64,000 nucleotides of DNA from an uncultured Pelagibacteraceae bacterium (GCA_902575835.1 CACGSX010000001.1:229405-293404), one strand, 5' to 3'; shown: positions 18,501-28,038, numbered from the stretch's first letter. Notes: generated by a model from the letters alone, not told the origin. Numbers and translations: made by a program.

Positions 18501-19712
18501 GATCCAGATGTTCCAGATGAAACATCAAGTTTGGGTGTATTTATTAAACCAGGCGCTAAAGCAACAGGAGTTCAAACTCATCCTGAATATGATTATAGTC
18601 AATTAGGTGAAACTTGGTCTGATCCAAGAATATTTAGAATACCAAATACTGGTGCTGGTGATACAAATATACTCGATGACGTTTATGTTGCGGTAATGGG
18701 AGGAGGATTTGGAACTCAATTTGAGGGCGTTGGTTCAAACTTAACACTTATAAATTTAGAAGATTTTTCAAATCCAGGAAGTTTATATAAGAGAATACAA
18801 ATAGAAGACTCAGCTGCTAGTGATATTATTAACTCAGTTCCATCTTCAGTGGTTTTAGTGACACCTGATACATCAATTGGAATAAATTACTCAGGTGGTT
18901 TAGTTTATGTTAGCGACTTAGAGGGAAAAATTACAAAAGTAAATTTAACAAATATGAGTGATGACAATAGTGGAAATTCAATCAAAATATTTGATAATAC
19001 AACTTTATTTAACGCAGGTTCATCAAAAGCAAATGGAAGATATATGTATCACGCAATGGATGCTACTATTGGTCAAACTACAAATTCTTTTTGGTTATTT
19101 GCTGGAACAGGGGATTATGAGAGAATAAATGATACTACCTCAGGTGTTCAAAACTTCATGATTGGAATTAAAGATGTTGATTATCCGTATTACAAGGAAA
19201 TTGCTACGCCAGCTAAGGCAGACACCATAACGGAATGTAAAAATACAACTGATGACACAACAGGCGCTAAGTGTCCTGAGAATGCTGACAAAGGTTGGTA
19301 TATAAATTTAAAAGATTTTGCAAAAGTTACTGCTGAACCAACTGTGTTCCAAGGCCAAGTTTACTTCCCAGTATATGAACCTACTAAATCAGTAAATAAG
19401 TGTAGTTTAGGTGATGCATACATTTGTGGGGTTGATGACGAGTGCGGAACAAACAATTCATCACAACTAAATCAAGAAATGGGCAAAAGTAATAAATGTG
19501 CATGGGTTGGACAAGGTGTGCTATCAAAAATTGTAACTTTTGGAGATACATTATTTGCAAATATTGCGGGTAAAGTTGACTGTACCAAAATTAAAGATGC
19601 TAAGAAACGAAAAGAATGTGAAGATGGTTCGAAAAAAGATTTAATTAATATAAAAGCTGGTTCAGGACAAGTCTCTGGATATAGAAGTTCTTGGAGACAA
19701 AATAATTATTAA
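15534..19712 (+). CDS. pilY1: PilY1-like pilus tip adhesin with VWA MIDAS and PilC/PilY1 beta-propeller
   Basis: PANVLILLDKSGSMGWRM (MIDAS DxSxS); C-terminal NIYLGDIYHSQLLVVGAPS...VIYAGSNSGVLHAFDAGSGKEIWGFVPPLVAPYLP. Confidence 0.93.
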   Translation: MMKLKKLIFSFLFVFLTTENLFAKALPPGTGIGDVPANVLILLDKSGSMGWRMSGGLASMRYPYDADADSSGNILVSQYNRDGVKKFLYDTASMDTGFGYRGVSGKGNARYEGNSNCRTSYSYSGETYNGIYYTTAYYERSVVAIRTSDGRCMAKYYLGGYTYNMTINPSTGMLYVGHSNGFKAINLNNNQQYNCNVQTNLRYSYGTKVMGNYIYYYRYNRIYRAQLSSGSGGNCPYYNSNTSFYFPEGNYVGLERDPNNSNVLFTLSWNQSRLKKITVNASGNGATTNWTKGRRSKSASNSSNLYFYYPWGLGWDESNNRLLGANLNNGQVHVLDNNGGWIKSIGGAPKTRMQAAYEAIEAIVKDSSLTSGVDFGFAYWSAGASGFTRWHGNHKTGQGYARPCTYYNCLKVPIYKGGAAQIAKMIRTVNPGGGTHLDSAMRIASRYYKNSTFSPIDKNSPCQNSYVILIGDGDWFSHTHKRGLKIVKDIYNNNKIKTFAIAFGTGISSRGYRYFEDVAKTGGTEKAIIATTGAALTAQLKQKIGEIIAEKLSFTAPAITATIQDGGSLYQAQFDYQQNKEWIGTLTRTKVNPDGSIDEKDAGNWSAAEKVPAPGSRKIWSVIPGTDYKADYNNFRDTYATEIGNVMALYENDIIDYHRKTDTASGSSLLRRCANSAGVLDGTDDDLKGLINFVRGTDYFDYDGDCNLTEKRTKSGKNIYLGDIYHSQLLVVGAPSADSEFTNTNQEAYFRKVNGYDAWKNSLSARDPVIYAGSNSGVLHAFDAGSGKEIWGFVPPLVAPYLPLTMNNNLNLPKGGGSNAIFGVDGSIVAHDMYFRSPLDTSKKWHTILFVPYGRGGAGMSVLDVTNPNKPLHLWSIFNDKINNRVYRVDHNQVIYNYDYISNSYSLASFQESQDVTDNYNGGGTKLACNSSLTTNCYKSKNWTFPVQGITKKDLSVIYNGNNYTNFSVSTNSSNDTVITFGTEMTYAADPDVPDETSSLGVFIKPGAKATGVQTHPEYDYSQLGETWSDPRIFRIPNTGAGDTNILDDVYVAVMGGGFGTQFEGVGSNLTLINLEDFSNPGSLYKRIQIEDSAASDIINSVPSSVVLVTPDTSIGINYSGGLVYVSDLEGKITKVNLTNMSDDNSGNSIKIFDNTTLFNAGSSKANGRYMYHAMDATIGQTTNSFWLFAGTGDYERINDTTSGVQNFMIGIKDVDYPYYKEIATPAKADTITECKNTTDDTTGAKCPENADKGWYINLKDFAKVTAEPTVFQGQVYFPVYEPTKSVNKCSLGDAYICGVDDECGTNNSSQLNQEMGKSNKCAWVGQGVLSKIVTFGDTLFANIAGKVDCTKIKDAKKRKECEDGSKKDLINIKAGSGQVSGYRSSWRQNNY

Positions 19713-19727
19713 TCCACATATTTAATT

Positions 19728-21746
19728 ATGAAAAAGATTTTAATAATTGTATTCTTTTTCTTTTCATTCGGCTCTTTAGGTCATGCTACTTGTCTTAAAA
19801 CAGTAACAGCTGCGCTAACTGATGTGCAAACTTGTGGAGCAAGTGAAACCTTGACTGTTGAGTCAACTGGTTCAATAGTATTTAGTGGAAGTAAAGCAGT
19901 CCGTGCAAATAATGGAGTTGGTGCATCAAATACAACCGTAATCAACCATGGTTTGATAAGTGCAACGGGTGATACCATAAATATGAAAAGCGCCCCTGGA
20001 ATAAATAAAATTACTAATTCAGGTACAATAAATACAGCTCAAAATGAAAATGCTAGCGGTGGCATTGCTGTTTTAGTTCAGAAAACAGATGGGACTGAGA
20101 TTGTTAATAGTGGAACTATTCATGGTGGAAAATATTCTATACAAGGTCTACAAACTGACGATATAACCATTACAAACAGTGGTACTATTTCTGCAAATGA
20201 AACAACTGGAGCTGCCATTTACCTTACCAATGGTACAAATGCAACAATAACAAACACTGGAACAATTACAAATTTAAGACATGGAATTAGACTTGGTAAA
20301 TCTCATGGCTCATTAAATAATGCTACAATTATTAATTCTGGTTTAATTGCTGGCACAACTCATGACGATAGAAATTCAATATATGTTAGCGATGATGACA
20401 ATATAACTTCAGGGTTTAATTTAATAACAAAAGGAGAAGGACATTATGATGGTAAAATTCTACTTAGTGATCAAAATGGAACAACCGGTGTAACATTTTT
20501 CGACTTTACTTTAGATTGTAGTATTTCAAGAGATCAGACCATAGAAATTCATGAAAAACAAAATGTGAGGGTAATCAACAATTTATGTGGGAATGATACT
20601 TATGAGATTCTAGATTCAAATTTAAATCCAGATGCAGATAATTCTGAAACAAATGGATATTTAAGAATTTATGGTGAAGATTTAGATATTGATAGCCATA
20701 ATAAAAAATATAGATCAGAAATATTTTTATCTAATTTAAACGATATTTTTAATTCGGTTTCAGAAGAAAAAAAATCTAGTGGATATTATTCTGTTAAAAA
20801 AAGAGATAATATTTATAAAAATGAATCACGTGGTGTAACCGGAGACTTTAAAATCGAAAATGATAACTTTAAACCCTTCTTAAGTTATTCATCTCAGCAG
20901 GCAATATTTAATAATGGAGAAGCTTTAGATAGTGAAAATTTAGCCATTGGTCTAAAAAAAGAAATTGATTACGAAAAGTTTAAATTTTCTGTCGTTTCAA
21001 TTTTTGGATTAATTCAAAATAAATACTTAGATCTTGAAACTGAAACAAAGCAAACAATTTCAAAAAAAAACCTAGGTCAATTTGCTGCTGTAAATTACAA
21101 AGCATCTAAAAATATAGAAATTGATGATAGTCAAAGTTTAAATATTGAAGTGGATGGTAAATATGGTTTAAAGAGACTTCCAACTTACCTAACATCTTTT
21201 ACAGATGGAGATCTTTCAGTTGATGATGCGGTAGATCAAGTATTATCAGGCGGATTTAACGTTGAATATTCAAAATCTTTTGAGAATGGTTTTGTTCTTA
21301 AACCATATACAGGGCTAGCTTTAAATCAAACTTTGAATGAAAAAATTGACATTGTTGCAGATGGTGAAAAAAAAGACATGGCCCATTATATGGATGAGGA
21401 TTTAGCGGTAAAAGCTGGTTTAAATATCAGCAAAAATACTGATAATTTTGGCCTAAACCTTAATCTTGAATTTAATGAACAAAATGGACTTAAAGACAGC
21501 CAAGTAAGTATTTCATTAACTAAAGTAATTCAAAATAATATTAGCAAAAAAATAGAAGGCCTACCTATTGATCCAGAACTAGAAAAATTATTTGATCAAT
21601 TACAATTAGCTAGAGAGAATGAGAGATTAGCCGAGATAACCGGTAGAGCAGTTGAGGAGAATAGAATAATGAAAGAAATGATTATTCAACTAATCAAAGA
21701 AAACAATAAGCTCAAAACAGAGAGAAATCTTTTACTAAAAAATTGA
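19728..21746 (+). CDS. Autotransporter-like surface protein (ITNSGTI beta-helix repeats, putative barrel, C-terminal coiled coil)
   Basis: Signal peptide; repeats NSGTIHGG, NSGTISANE, NTGTITNL, NSGLIAGT; alternating-hydrophobicity C-terminal strands; C-terminus EENRIMKEMIIQLIKENNKLKTERNLLLKN. Confidence 0.75.
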   Translation: MKKILIIVFFFFSFGSLGHATCLKTVTAALTDVQTCGASETLTVESTGSIVFSGSKAVRANNGVGASNTTVINHGLISATGDTINMKSAPGINKITNSGTINTAQNENASGGIAVLVQKTDGTEIVNSGTIHGGKYSIQGLQTDDITITNSGTISANETTGAAIYLTNGTNATITNTGTITNLRHGIRLGKSHGSLNNATIINSGLIAGTTHDDRNSIYVSDDDNITSGFNLITKGEGHYDGKILLSDQNGTTGVTFFDFTLDCSISRDQTIEIHEKQNVRVINNLCGNDTYEILDSNLNPDADNSETNGYLRIYGEDLDIDSHNKKYRSEIFLSNLNDIFNSVSEEKKSSGYYSVKKRDNIYKNESRGVTGDFKIENDNFKPFLSYSSQQAIFNNGEALDSENLAIGLKKEIDYEKFKFSVVSIFGLIQNKYLDLETETKQTISKKNLGQFAAVNYKASKNIEIDDSQSLNIEVDGKYGLKRLPTYLTSFTDGDLSVDDAVDQVLSGGFNVEYSKSFENGFVLKPYTGLALNQTLNEKIDIVADGEKKDMAHYMDEDLAVKAGLNISKNTDNFGLNLNLEFNEQNGLKDSQVSISLTKVIQNNISKKIEGLPIDPELEKLFDQLQLARENERLAEITGRAVEENRIMKEMIIQLIKENNKLKTERNLLLKN

Positions 21747-23630
21747 TTTTAAAGATTTAATTATATTAAAATTTGTATTTGAATATTTATTGATCTCAAA
21801 TGCTTTAAAAAATTTAAAATATTTATTTTTTTGAAGCTCAGGAAGCTTTAAATAAATTTGTTGAATTGTATCAGATTTTAATATCTTAAATTTTTTTCTT
21901 TTTCCAAATAAAATTAAATACAAATAAAATTTCATAATATTTTTGCTGTTTAAATTGAAAAAAAAATTAATTAATAAAAATAAAAACAAAGGTATAAATA
22001 TCCAAATGTATATTTTAGAAAAGTTAAGATTTAACAAATCTTTAATAAAATTTTTTCGTTCATTATCATCATATGACAATAAATGCTTCGTCCATACAAA
22101 ATCAGCATAATTAAAGTAATAACTCATTTTTTTAAAAAAGTTAGATGAAAACAAACTATTAGATGCGAATTGTTTATTTGAGAAAACATCATTAAGTGTG
22201 TTTCTAACATTACTATCAGGAATTGCACTGGTTGGATCAATTCTTACCCAACCTTTATCATCTAGCCAAACTTCTGCCCAAGCATGTGTATCTTTTTGTT
22301 TAAATTTATAAAAGTCTCCTACATCATTTAATTCACCTCCATAATAACCTGTTACAATTCTACTTGGTATATTTGCAAGTCTTGCAAGGAGAACAAATGT
22401 TCCAGCATAATATTCGCAATACCCTTCTTTAAGATTAAAGAAAAAGTTTTCATAATCATTTCCAAAAAAATTTTGAGGACTTAAATTATAATAGTACGAT
22501 CCATCAGAAAATTTTTTATATAACTTATTTAAAAATTCTGTCGGTGTTGAAGTATTGTTGTTTAAAACCCATTTTTGAAGTCTATTGGATATATTAGATG
22601 GAGTTTTTGTATAATAGTTTTTTAAATCCTCTCCTAAATAATAATTAGTTTCGTATCTTTTAAAACTTATTTGTTTTTTTCGATCAATTAAATCTCTGCT
22701 AACATAAATTTGATTAAAATAATCTTCTGATATTTCAATATTATTAGAGATTAATTTTGAATTTTTTAAACTAGGAATCCACTTCTTTTTAAAAGGTTCT
22801 AAAATGATCTGATACGTTTGATTTAGTTCTTTGCCATCCTTAACTTTAAAAGATGATTTATATTTATCAAATAAATAGTAACTTGAAGACGGTCTCCAAG
22901 ATTTGTCTTCCTCCATGTAATCAAAAATTTTAACTCTAAAATAGAGCTCTCCTTTTTTAAAATTGTTATTTATAAGGGTAAAAACATCTTCATCCGAATT
23001 TGAAAACTCACTGAACGATCCAAGATTAATGCTATCTGGAATTCCAAGAGAGCTCGATGCTGGATTAAATAGTCTAAAATTTATTTCTGCACGTGGAAAA
23101 ACTAGATAGAATATAATTATAAAAGGAAAAATACTTAATCCAAATCCTAAATATTTAAAAATGTTTTTTATATTGAAGTCCAACAATTCCTTTTGCTGAA
23201 TTAGATACATATTTATTATGACCAGTATTACGATAGTAAAACTTAATATAGTGCTTAATATATCTTGGCCTTTAATAAGGCTCGCAACAGATATAATTAA
23301 ACAAATCAAGCTGAATGAAAGTTTGTTATCTTTATTTTTTAATTCTGAAAACTTCATGATCAATAATATTGCTAAACAGTTTAGGAAAAATTCTTCAGAA
23401 AATACATACTGATTAAAAATAAGCTGAATATAAATCGCGCCTATTGCAATAATACCTAAGATTAAACTTTTCAATTTAATCTTAATTTGGAAAAATAGAA
23501 GATTGAAAATAAATATAACAAACCAAAATAATTTATTATTTAATGTTAAATCTGCTGATAGAGATAAAGTACACAAAATTAAAAGCAGAAAAGTAAATAC
23601 TGATAAATTATAATTCTTAATTTTTAACAT
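21735..23630 (-). CDS. TgpA-like membrane transglutaminase-domain protein
   Basis: Multiple N-terminal TMs; EGYCEYYAGTFVLLARLANIPSRIVTGYYGGE...KQKDTHAWAEVWLDDKGWVRIDPTSA (Cys/His/Asp triad). Confidence 0.9.
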   Translation of the reverse strand: MLKIKNYNLSVFTFLLLILCTLSLSADLTLNNKLFWFVIFIFNLLFFQIKIKLKSLILGIIAIGAIYIQLIFNQYVFSEEFFLNCLAILLIMKFSELKNKDNKLSFSLICLIISVASLIKGQDILSTILSFTIVILVIINMYLIQQKELLDFNIKNIFKYLGFGLSIFPFIIIFYLVFPRAEINFRLFNPASSSLGIPDSINLGSFSEFSNSDEDVFTLINNNFKKGELYFRVKIFDYMEEDKSWRPSSSYYLFDKYKSSFKVKDGKELNQTYQIILEPFKKKWIPSLKNSKLISNNIEISEDYFNQIYVSRDLIDRKKQISFKRYETNYYLGEDLKNYYTKTPSNISNRLQKWVLNNNTSTPTEFLNKLYKKFSDGSYYYNLSPQNFFGNDYENFFFNLKEGYCEYYAGTFVLLARLANIPSRIVTGYYGGELNDVGDFYKFKQKDTHAWAEVWLDDKGWVRIDPTSAIPDSNVRNTLNDVFSNKQFASNSLFSSNFFKKMSYYFNYADFVWTKHLLSYDDNERKNFIKDLLNLNFSKIYIWIFIPLFLFLLINFFFNLNSKNIMKFYLYLILFGKRKKFKILKSDTIQQIYLKLPELQKNKYFKFFKAFEINKYSNTNFNIIKSLKSIF

Positions 23631-24570
23631 TGGCTAAATATTTTAATATTCGATTTAAAGATTGATTGTTATCGTTTAGATATAACTCTTTTTCTCTATG
23701 TTTTACTTTTAAGTTTAATTTTTTTTCATAACAATAATTAACTATGTAAGATGAATAACTAAGTAATTTTTCAAATTCAATATGAGGATATTTGTCTAAA
23801 TCTAAAATTAGATTTGACAATTTTTCAGTATCACTGAAAGTTTTTACATATCTTTTGTCACTAATTATAGATTTTTTCCATGCAATTTTAGAAAAATTAT
23901 CTCCATTTTTAAATTCATCAATTCCATCGAATTCATCTGCATTAATGATATTAATTATTTTAAATTCTCTTAATAAATCGTCGCTTGGAAGAACTTTTTT
24001 TGGATAAATAATTATTTCACTCTTTGGATTAAAAATAACTTTAGTTCGCATCACTCCAAAAGGATAAATGGATGTAAGTATTATTGGATTAAAATATGAT
24101 TTGCCTCTAAGATTATTTTTATACTCTATTTTAAAAAAATTAATTCTGTCATTAAAATTATAATTACCAACGTTTTTTTTATTGTATTCTATATCAATAT
24201 TAATTTTTTTTTCTTTTGATGAATTTAAGATTTGAAAACTAATTGAATTTATAGTTTCTGCTTCAACTAAATACTCGTCTTTGCATATAAAATCGAGTTT
24301 ACTTATATTTTGGTGTGAAATAAATATTGATATAAAAAAAACAAAGAAAATTACTATTGAAATTAACAGTCCTGAATTATTTTCATAAAAAACTGAGATT
24401 AAAAAGCAAAAAAAAATAAATAAGCCTAAGCCTAAACCATTAAGGTTGGGATAAATATAAATTTTTGCATCTTTTTTAAAATTAATGAAACTTTTGAAAT
24501 TAAACCTAAAAGTCTGGATTGGACTTCCATTATCCAATATTAATTTTTTCAAGGATTTCTTTATTAACAT
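23617..24570 (-). CDS. DUF58-domain protein
   Basis: Two N-terminal TMs; YPFGVMRTKVIFNPKSEIIIYPK...DEFDGIDEFKNGDNFSKIAWKKSI; between MoxR and TgpA genes. Confidence 0.85.
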   Translation of the reverse strand: MLIKKSLKKLILDNGSPIQTFRFNFKSFINFKKDAKIYIYPNLNGLGLGLFIFFCFLISVFYENNSGLLISIVIFFVFFISIFISHQNISKLDFICKDEYLVEAETINSISFQILNSSKEKKINIDIEYNKKNVGNYNFNDRINFFKIEYKNNLRGKSYFNPIILTSIYPFGVMRTKVIFNPKSEIIIYPKKVLPSDDLLREFKIINIINADEFDGIDEFKNGDNFSKIAWKKSIISDKRYVKTFSDTEKLSNLILDLDKYPHIEFEKLLSYSSYIVNYCYEKKLNLKVKHREKELYLNDNNQSLNRILKYLANVKN

Positions 24571-25408
24571 AACTAAGTTTATCCTGTTGATTTAAAAACT
24601 TTATTCTGTGCCTTAAAATATAAGGTATTGTATCTTTTATGTCTTGATGAGAAACATAATCATTTCCATTAACAATTGCCCAGCCTTTAGCTAAGTCGAT
24701 TATTTGCTTCATGCACCTTGCTGAAATATATATATTTTGCCCTAAAGCTTTTATTGTTTGTTCTATTTCAACAACATATGCATATATTTCATCTTTTATA
24801 GTTATTTCATTTTTTTTATCATTAATTTGAGACCAATTAATTGTTTCACTTGCAGAATTTGAAAAAGAGATATTTTTTTTTAACATTAAAATTTTTTCTT
24901 TTTGATCTAGGTCTGACAATGAATAAGAGATCATGAAACGATCCAACTGCGAATCTGGTAAGGAACTTGTTCCAGAAGTATCCATAGGATTTTGAGTTGC
25001 AATAACAAAAAATGGTTCTGGTAAATTATAACTCTCGCCATCTATTGTAACATTTTTTTCTTCCATTGCTTCTAGGAATGCACTTTGAGCTTTTGGGCTT
25101 CCCCTATTTAGTTCATCCGCCAAAACAATATTTGTAAAAATAGGACCTTTCTGGAATTTTAACTTATCGTCTGATAAAATGTTAAATCCAAGAACATCAC
25201 TTGGTAATAAATCAGATGTAAATTGGATTCTTTTAAAGTTAAGTCCTAAGCTTGATGTTATTGCTTTAGCAAATGTAGTCTTTCCTGAACCTGGGAAGTC
25301 TTCAATTAAAATACTTCCCTCAGAAATGATTGCAGCTAATGTTAATTTAATTTTATCTAAATTGCCTACGATTACTTTGGATGTATCTTCTATTATTTTA
25401 TTAAACAT
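24530..25408 (-). CDS. MoxR-family AAA+ ATPase
   Basis: LIEDFPGSGKTTFAKAI, DLLPSDVLGFNI, FTNIVLADELNRGSPKAQSAFLEAMEE, FFVIATQNPMDTSGTSSLPDSQLDRFM. Confidence 0.95.
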   Translation of the reverse strand: MFNKIIEDTSKVIVGNLDKIKLTLAAIISEGSILIEDFPGSGKTTFAKAITSSLGLNFKRIQFTSDLLPSDVLGFNILSDDKLKFQKGPIFTNIVLADELNRGSPKAQSAFLEAMEEKNVTIDGESYNLPEPFFVIATQNPMDTSGTSSLPDSQLDRFMISYSLSDLDQKEKILMLKKNISFSNSASETINWSQINDKKNEITIKDEIYAYVVEIEQTIKALGQNIYISARCMKQIIDLAKGWAIVNGNDYVSHQDIKDTIPYILRHRIKFLNQQDKLSYVNKEILEKINIG

Positions 25409-25416
25409 ATTTTTAA

Positions 25417-27996
25417 TTATAGTGGTTTTCTTAAATAAATTGAAAAATTATTATTAAAAGCATCATCTGTACTTCTATAGTGTTCATATGAAACATTTAT
25501 AGTTAAATTATTGTTGAGTTTTGCCCCAATTCCTAAATTTAATAATAAATGTCCAGAATTTTGATCTCCTAGAGCATTACTATAAATTTCAGAAGAATTA
25601 TTAATATAATATGCTTCTGATACAGAATTAATTGTTTTATCTTTTCCTAATTCAAATTTTAAAGATGGTTCAATTATACCTTTTTCAATCTCAATAAATT
25701 TACTTAAATTTAAACCTGCAGATAATGATGCACTTTTAACATTTTGTTTTTTATAAACTACAGCTGTTCCATCACCTGTTTCTGTATAAGCCTTAAGTTG
25801 AGTAAATCCTAAATCAAGTCTTGAGTAATAATTTAAATTTCTTCCAACAACTTCAACATCAGGTTCCAATAAATAAGTAAAGCTTCCAAATAGTTGATTT
25901 CCTTTTCTATCTCCTTTATTTTTTCCACCTGTTACATCCCTACTTAGATCTATATCCATTTCTCCAATACCAGCAACCATTTCGAAAAATCTTTTATCTT
26001 CAATTTTAAAACTTGTGTAATTCATAATACTTATTACGGTGGCATCCATATTTGCCTCGTTGCTCCCCACTTCAGTTTCTTGCCAGGATTTATTGATTGC
26101 AAAACCAATTGTCTTATCTTCATTTATTTTTTTATCTATTCCAAAGGTAATTCCATCACTATGAATATCTTGGCCTAAATTCCCATCTTGCTGCCCTACT
26201 CTACCAAATGATATATTGCCTTCACTCCAAACTCCCCATTTCTCTGTCTTTTTTTCTTTTTTAATTAGTTTTGCAGAAAGCGAATTTATTTGTTGAGCTA
26301 ATAGTTGATTGTCAAAGTTCATTGCTAATCTTATATTTTGATTTGAGGAATTGTTAGTTGTAGATCTAATATAATTCATTCTTCCTGAAATTCTATTTAA
26401 TGATTGGTTTAAAGAATTTATAGCAGCTACAGTTTGGTTTTTTGTGAGAGTTTTAACAGTATCACTAAATACTTCTCCAGGTTTTGTTGAAAAATTTAAA
26501 GAAGTTGTGCTTGATATACCTGCATAAGAATTTCCAGCAGTATCATCAAAAGCAGTAGCATCTATTAAAATATAATAATCAATATCGGCTGTTAAATCTG
26601 TACTTGGATTAATAGTAATCGCTGTAGAGCCGCTACCACTGACTTTGGCTCCAGTCACATCAATTGTTTCAATAGTGCTATCATCAGAGGTTTTTTTTAT
26701 GGTAATATTTCCACTTTCAGCATCAACCGCTTCACTAAAAGTTAGAACTATATTTGCATTTATTGCAACTTCTGTTGCATTATCGGATGGACTTGAAGAT
26801 GATAGAGTTGGAGCATCATTATCAAAATTTGTAACAACTAAATTCCAATTCGTACTTCCTGAAGATGTTTCTGTAAGTGTCCAATTGAACTTTCCGTTTG
26901 TTACAGTTACTGTTCCTGTGGAACCAGCAGTAAATCTACTAGAAGAGACTCCTGTTATTACAGAAGTATATGTTCCTGCAGATAAAGCAGAATCTGTGCT
27001 AATACTAAAAGTAGTTGCACCATTTTGATTATCAACTGCTAGTTTCCCATAGTCAGTTGTACTGTTTGCAAGAAAGACATAATTTACAGGAAGATAGCCA
27101 TCTAATTTCAATGCATCATTTCCTCCTTGATCATTTGTTAGTGATTCAAGACCTACATTTGTTTTCACTTCTAAATCATGATTGCTTGAACCACTTGATA
27201 TAGTTCCTTTATTTACAATAATGTTTCCATTAGAGCCATTGTCGCCAATACCAAAAATTGCATCCCCCGTAGCAGATATAGTGCCTGTATTAGTAATGGT
27301 GACATCGTTTACATTATTAATTTCAAAGCCATTTCCTCCTGTTGCGGTGATCGTCCCAGAATTTGTAATAGTGCCAGCTGAATAGTCAGTTCCTGATGAA
27401 TATATATATAGTGTATTCGCTCTACCCGAAATAGTACCAGAATTTATTATTGTCCCTGCGTTAGCCTGTTGACCAAAATTAATTGTTCTATCTTTTGAAG
27501 ATGTAATATTTCCAGAATTATTAATTGTTACTGTTCCAAAAGAAGGATGTAATTTAATAGTGTCTGCACGTTCAGACTCTAAAGTTCCACTATTTACAAT
27601 AGATACTGTTCCTCTAGATTGTAACAATGAAAGTGCTGATCCAGGACTATTAGCATTATCAGTCACTGATACTGTTCCAGAATTATCTATACTAAAATCT
27701 GTAGATTGATCAGCTTCAATTCCTTTGGTCGTTCCAATAATTGTACCGTTATTAGTTATAGTTGTCGAGCCTGTTGAAAATGTATGGCCTTCTAACTCTA
27801 CAGGTTCTGCGGCACTTGTGTCGACCGTAACACCACTTTCAACAGTAAGCGTATCATTGTTTGACATAACAATTTGGCTAGAGTGATTAGATGAAATTGT
27901 TATATCTTCAGCTTTTGCAATATTTAAAAATATTTGATTATAAATAATTAAAGATAAAAATACTAAACAATATCTCATATTTAAATACTTAAACAT
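25417..27996 (-). CDS. Autotransporter adhesin with GTI-repeat beta-helix, SbsA/Big_5-like Ig domain and autotransporter beta-barrel
   Basis: Repeats NNGTIIGTT, NSGTVSVT, NSGTLESE, NSGNITSS, NSGTISGR, NSGTITAT; NDAPTLSSSSPSDNATEVAINANIVLTFSEAVDAESGNITI; barrel WGVWSEGNISFGRVGQQ... ending NFSIYLRKPL. Confidence 0.85.
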   Translation of the reverse strand: MFKYLNMRYCLVFLSLIIYNQIFLNIAKAEDITISSNHSSQIVMSNNDTLTVESGVTVDTSAAEPVELEGHTFSTGSTTITNNGTIIGTTKGIEADQSTDFSIDNSGTVSVTDNANSPGSALSLLQSRGTVSIVNSGTLESERADTIKLHPSFGTVTINNSGNITSSKDRTINFGQQANAGTIINSGTISGRANTLYIYSSGTDYSAGTITNSGTITATGGNGFEINNVNDVTITNTGTISATGDAIFGIGDNGSNGNIIVNKGTISSGSSNHDLEVKTNVGLESLTNDQGGNDALKLDGYLPVNYVFLANSTTDYGKLAVDNQNGATTFSISTDSALSAGTYTSVITGVSSSRFTAGSTGTVTVTNGKFNWTLTETSSGSTNWNLVVTNFDNDAPTLSSSSPSDNATEVAINANIVLTFSEAVDAESGNITIKKTSDDSTIETIDVTGAKVSGSGSTAITINPSTDLTADIDYYILIDATAFDDTAGNSYAGISSTTSLNFSTKPGEVFSDTVKTLTKNQTVAAINSLNQSLNRISGRMNYIRSTTNNSSNQNIRLAMNFDNQLLAQQINSLSAKLIKKEKKTEKWGVWSEGNISFGRVGQQDGNLGQDIHSDGITFGIDKKINEDKTIGFAINKSWQETEVGSNEANMDATVISIMNYTSFKIEDKRFFEMVAGIGEMDIDLSRDVTGGKNKGDRKGNQLFGSFTYLLEPDVEVVGRNLNYYSRLDLGFTQLKAYTETGDGTAVVYKKQNVKSASLSAGLNLSKFIEIEKGIIEPSLKFELGKDKTINSVSEAYYINNSSEIYSNALGDQNSGHLLLNLGIGAKLNNNLTINVSYEHYRSTDDAFNNNFSIYLRKPL

Positions 27997-28038
27997 TTTT
28001 GATTAAATAGTTCTAGAGACCGTTTGTCATTAAAATCA

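Noticed and set aside
19800-20400. Possible tandem DNA repeat / CRISPR-like array
   Set aside because: Periodicity is protein-level (NSGTI beta-helix turns) with divergent codons; no identical repeats with unique spacers.
26645-27385. Plus-strand ORFs 26645-27028, 27015-27203, 27182-27385
   Set aside because: Antisense to the repeat-rich adhesin; Val/Ile-rich translation is a complement artefact of the repeats.
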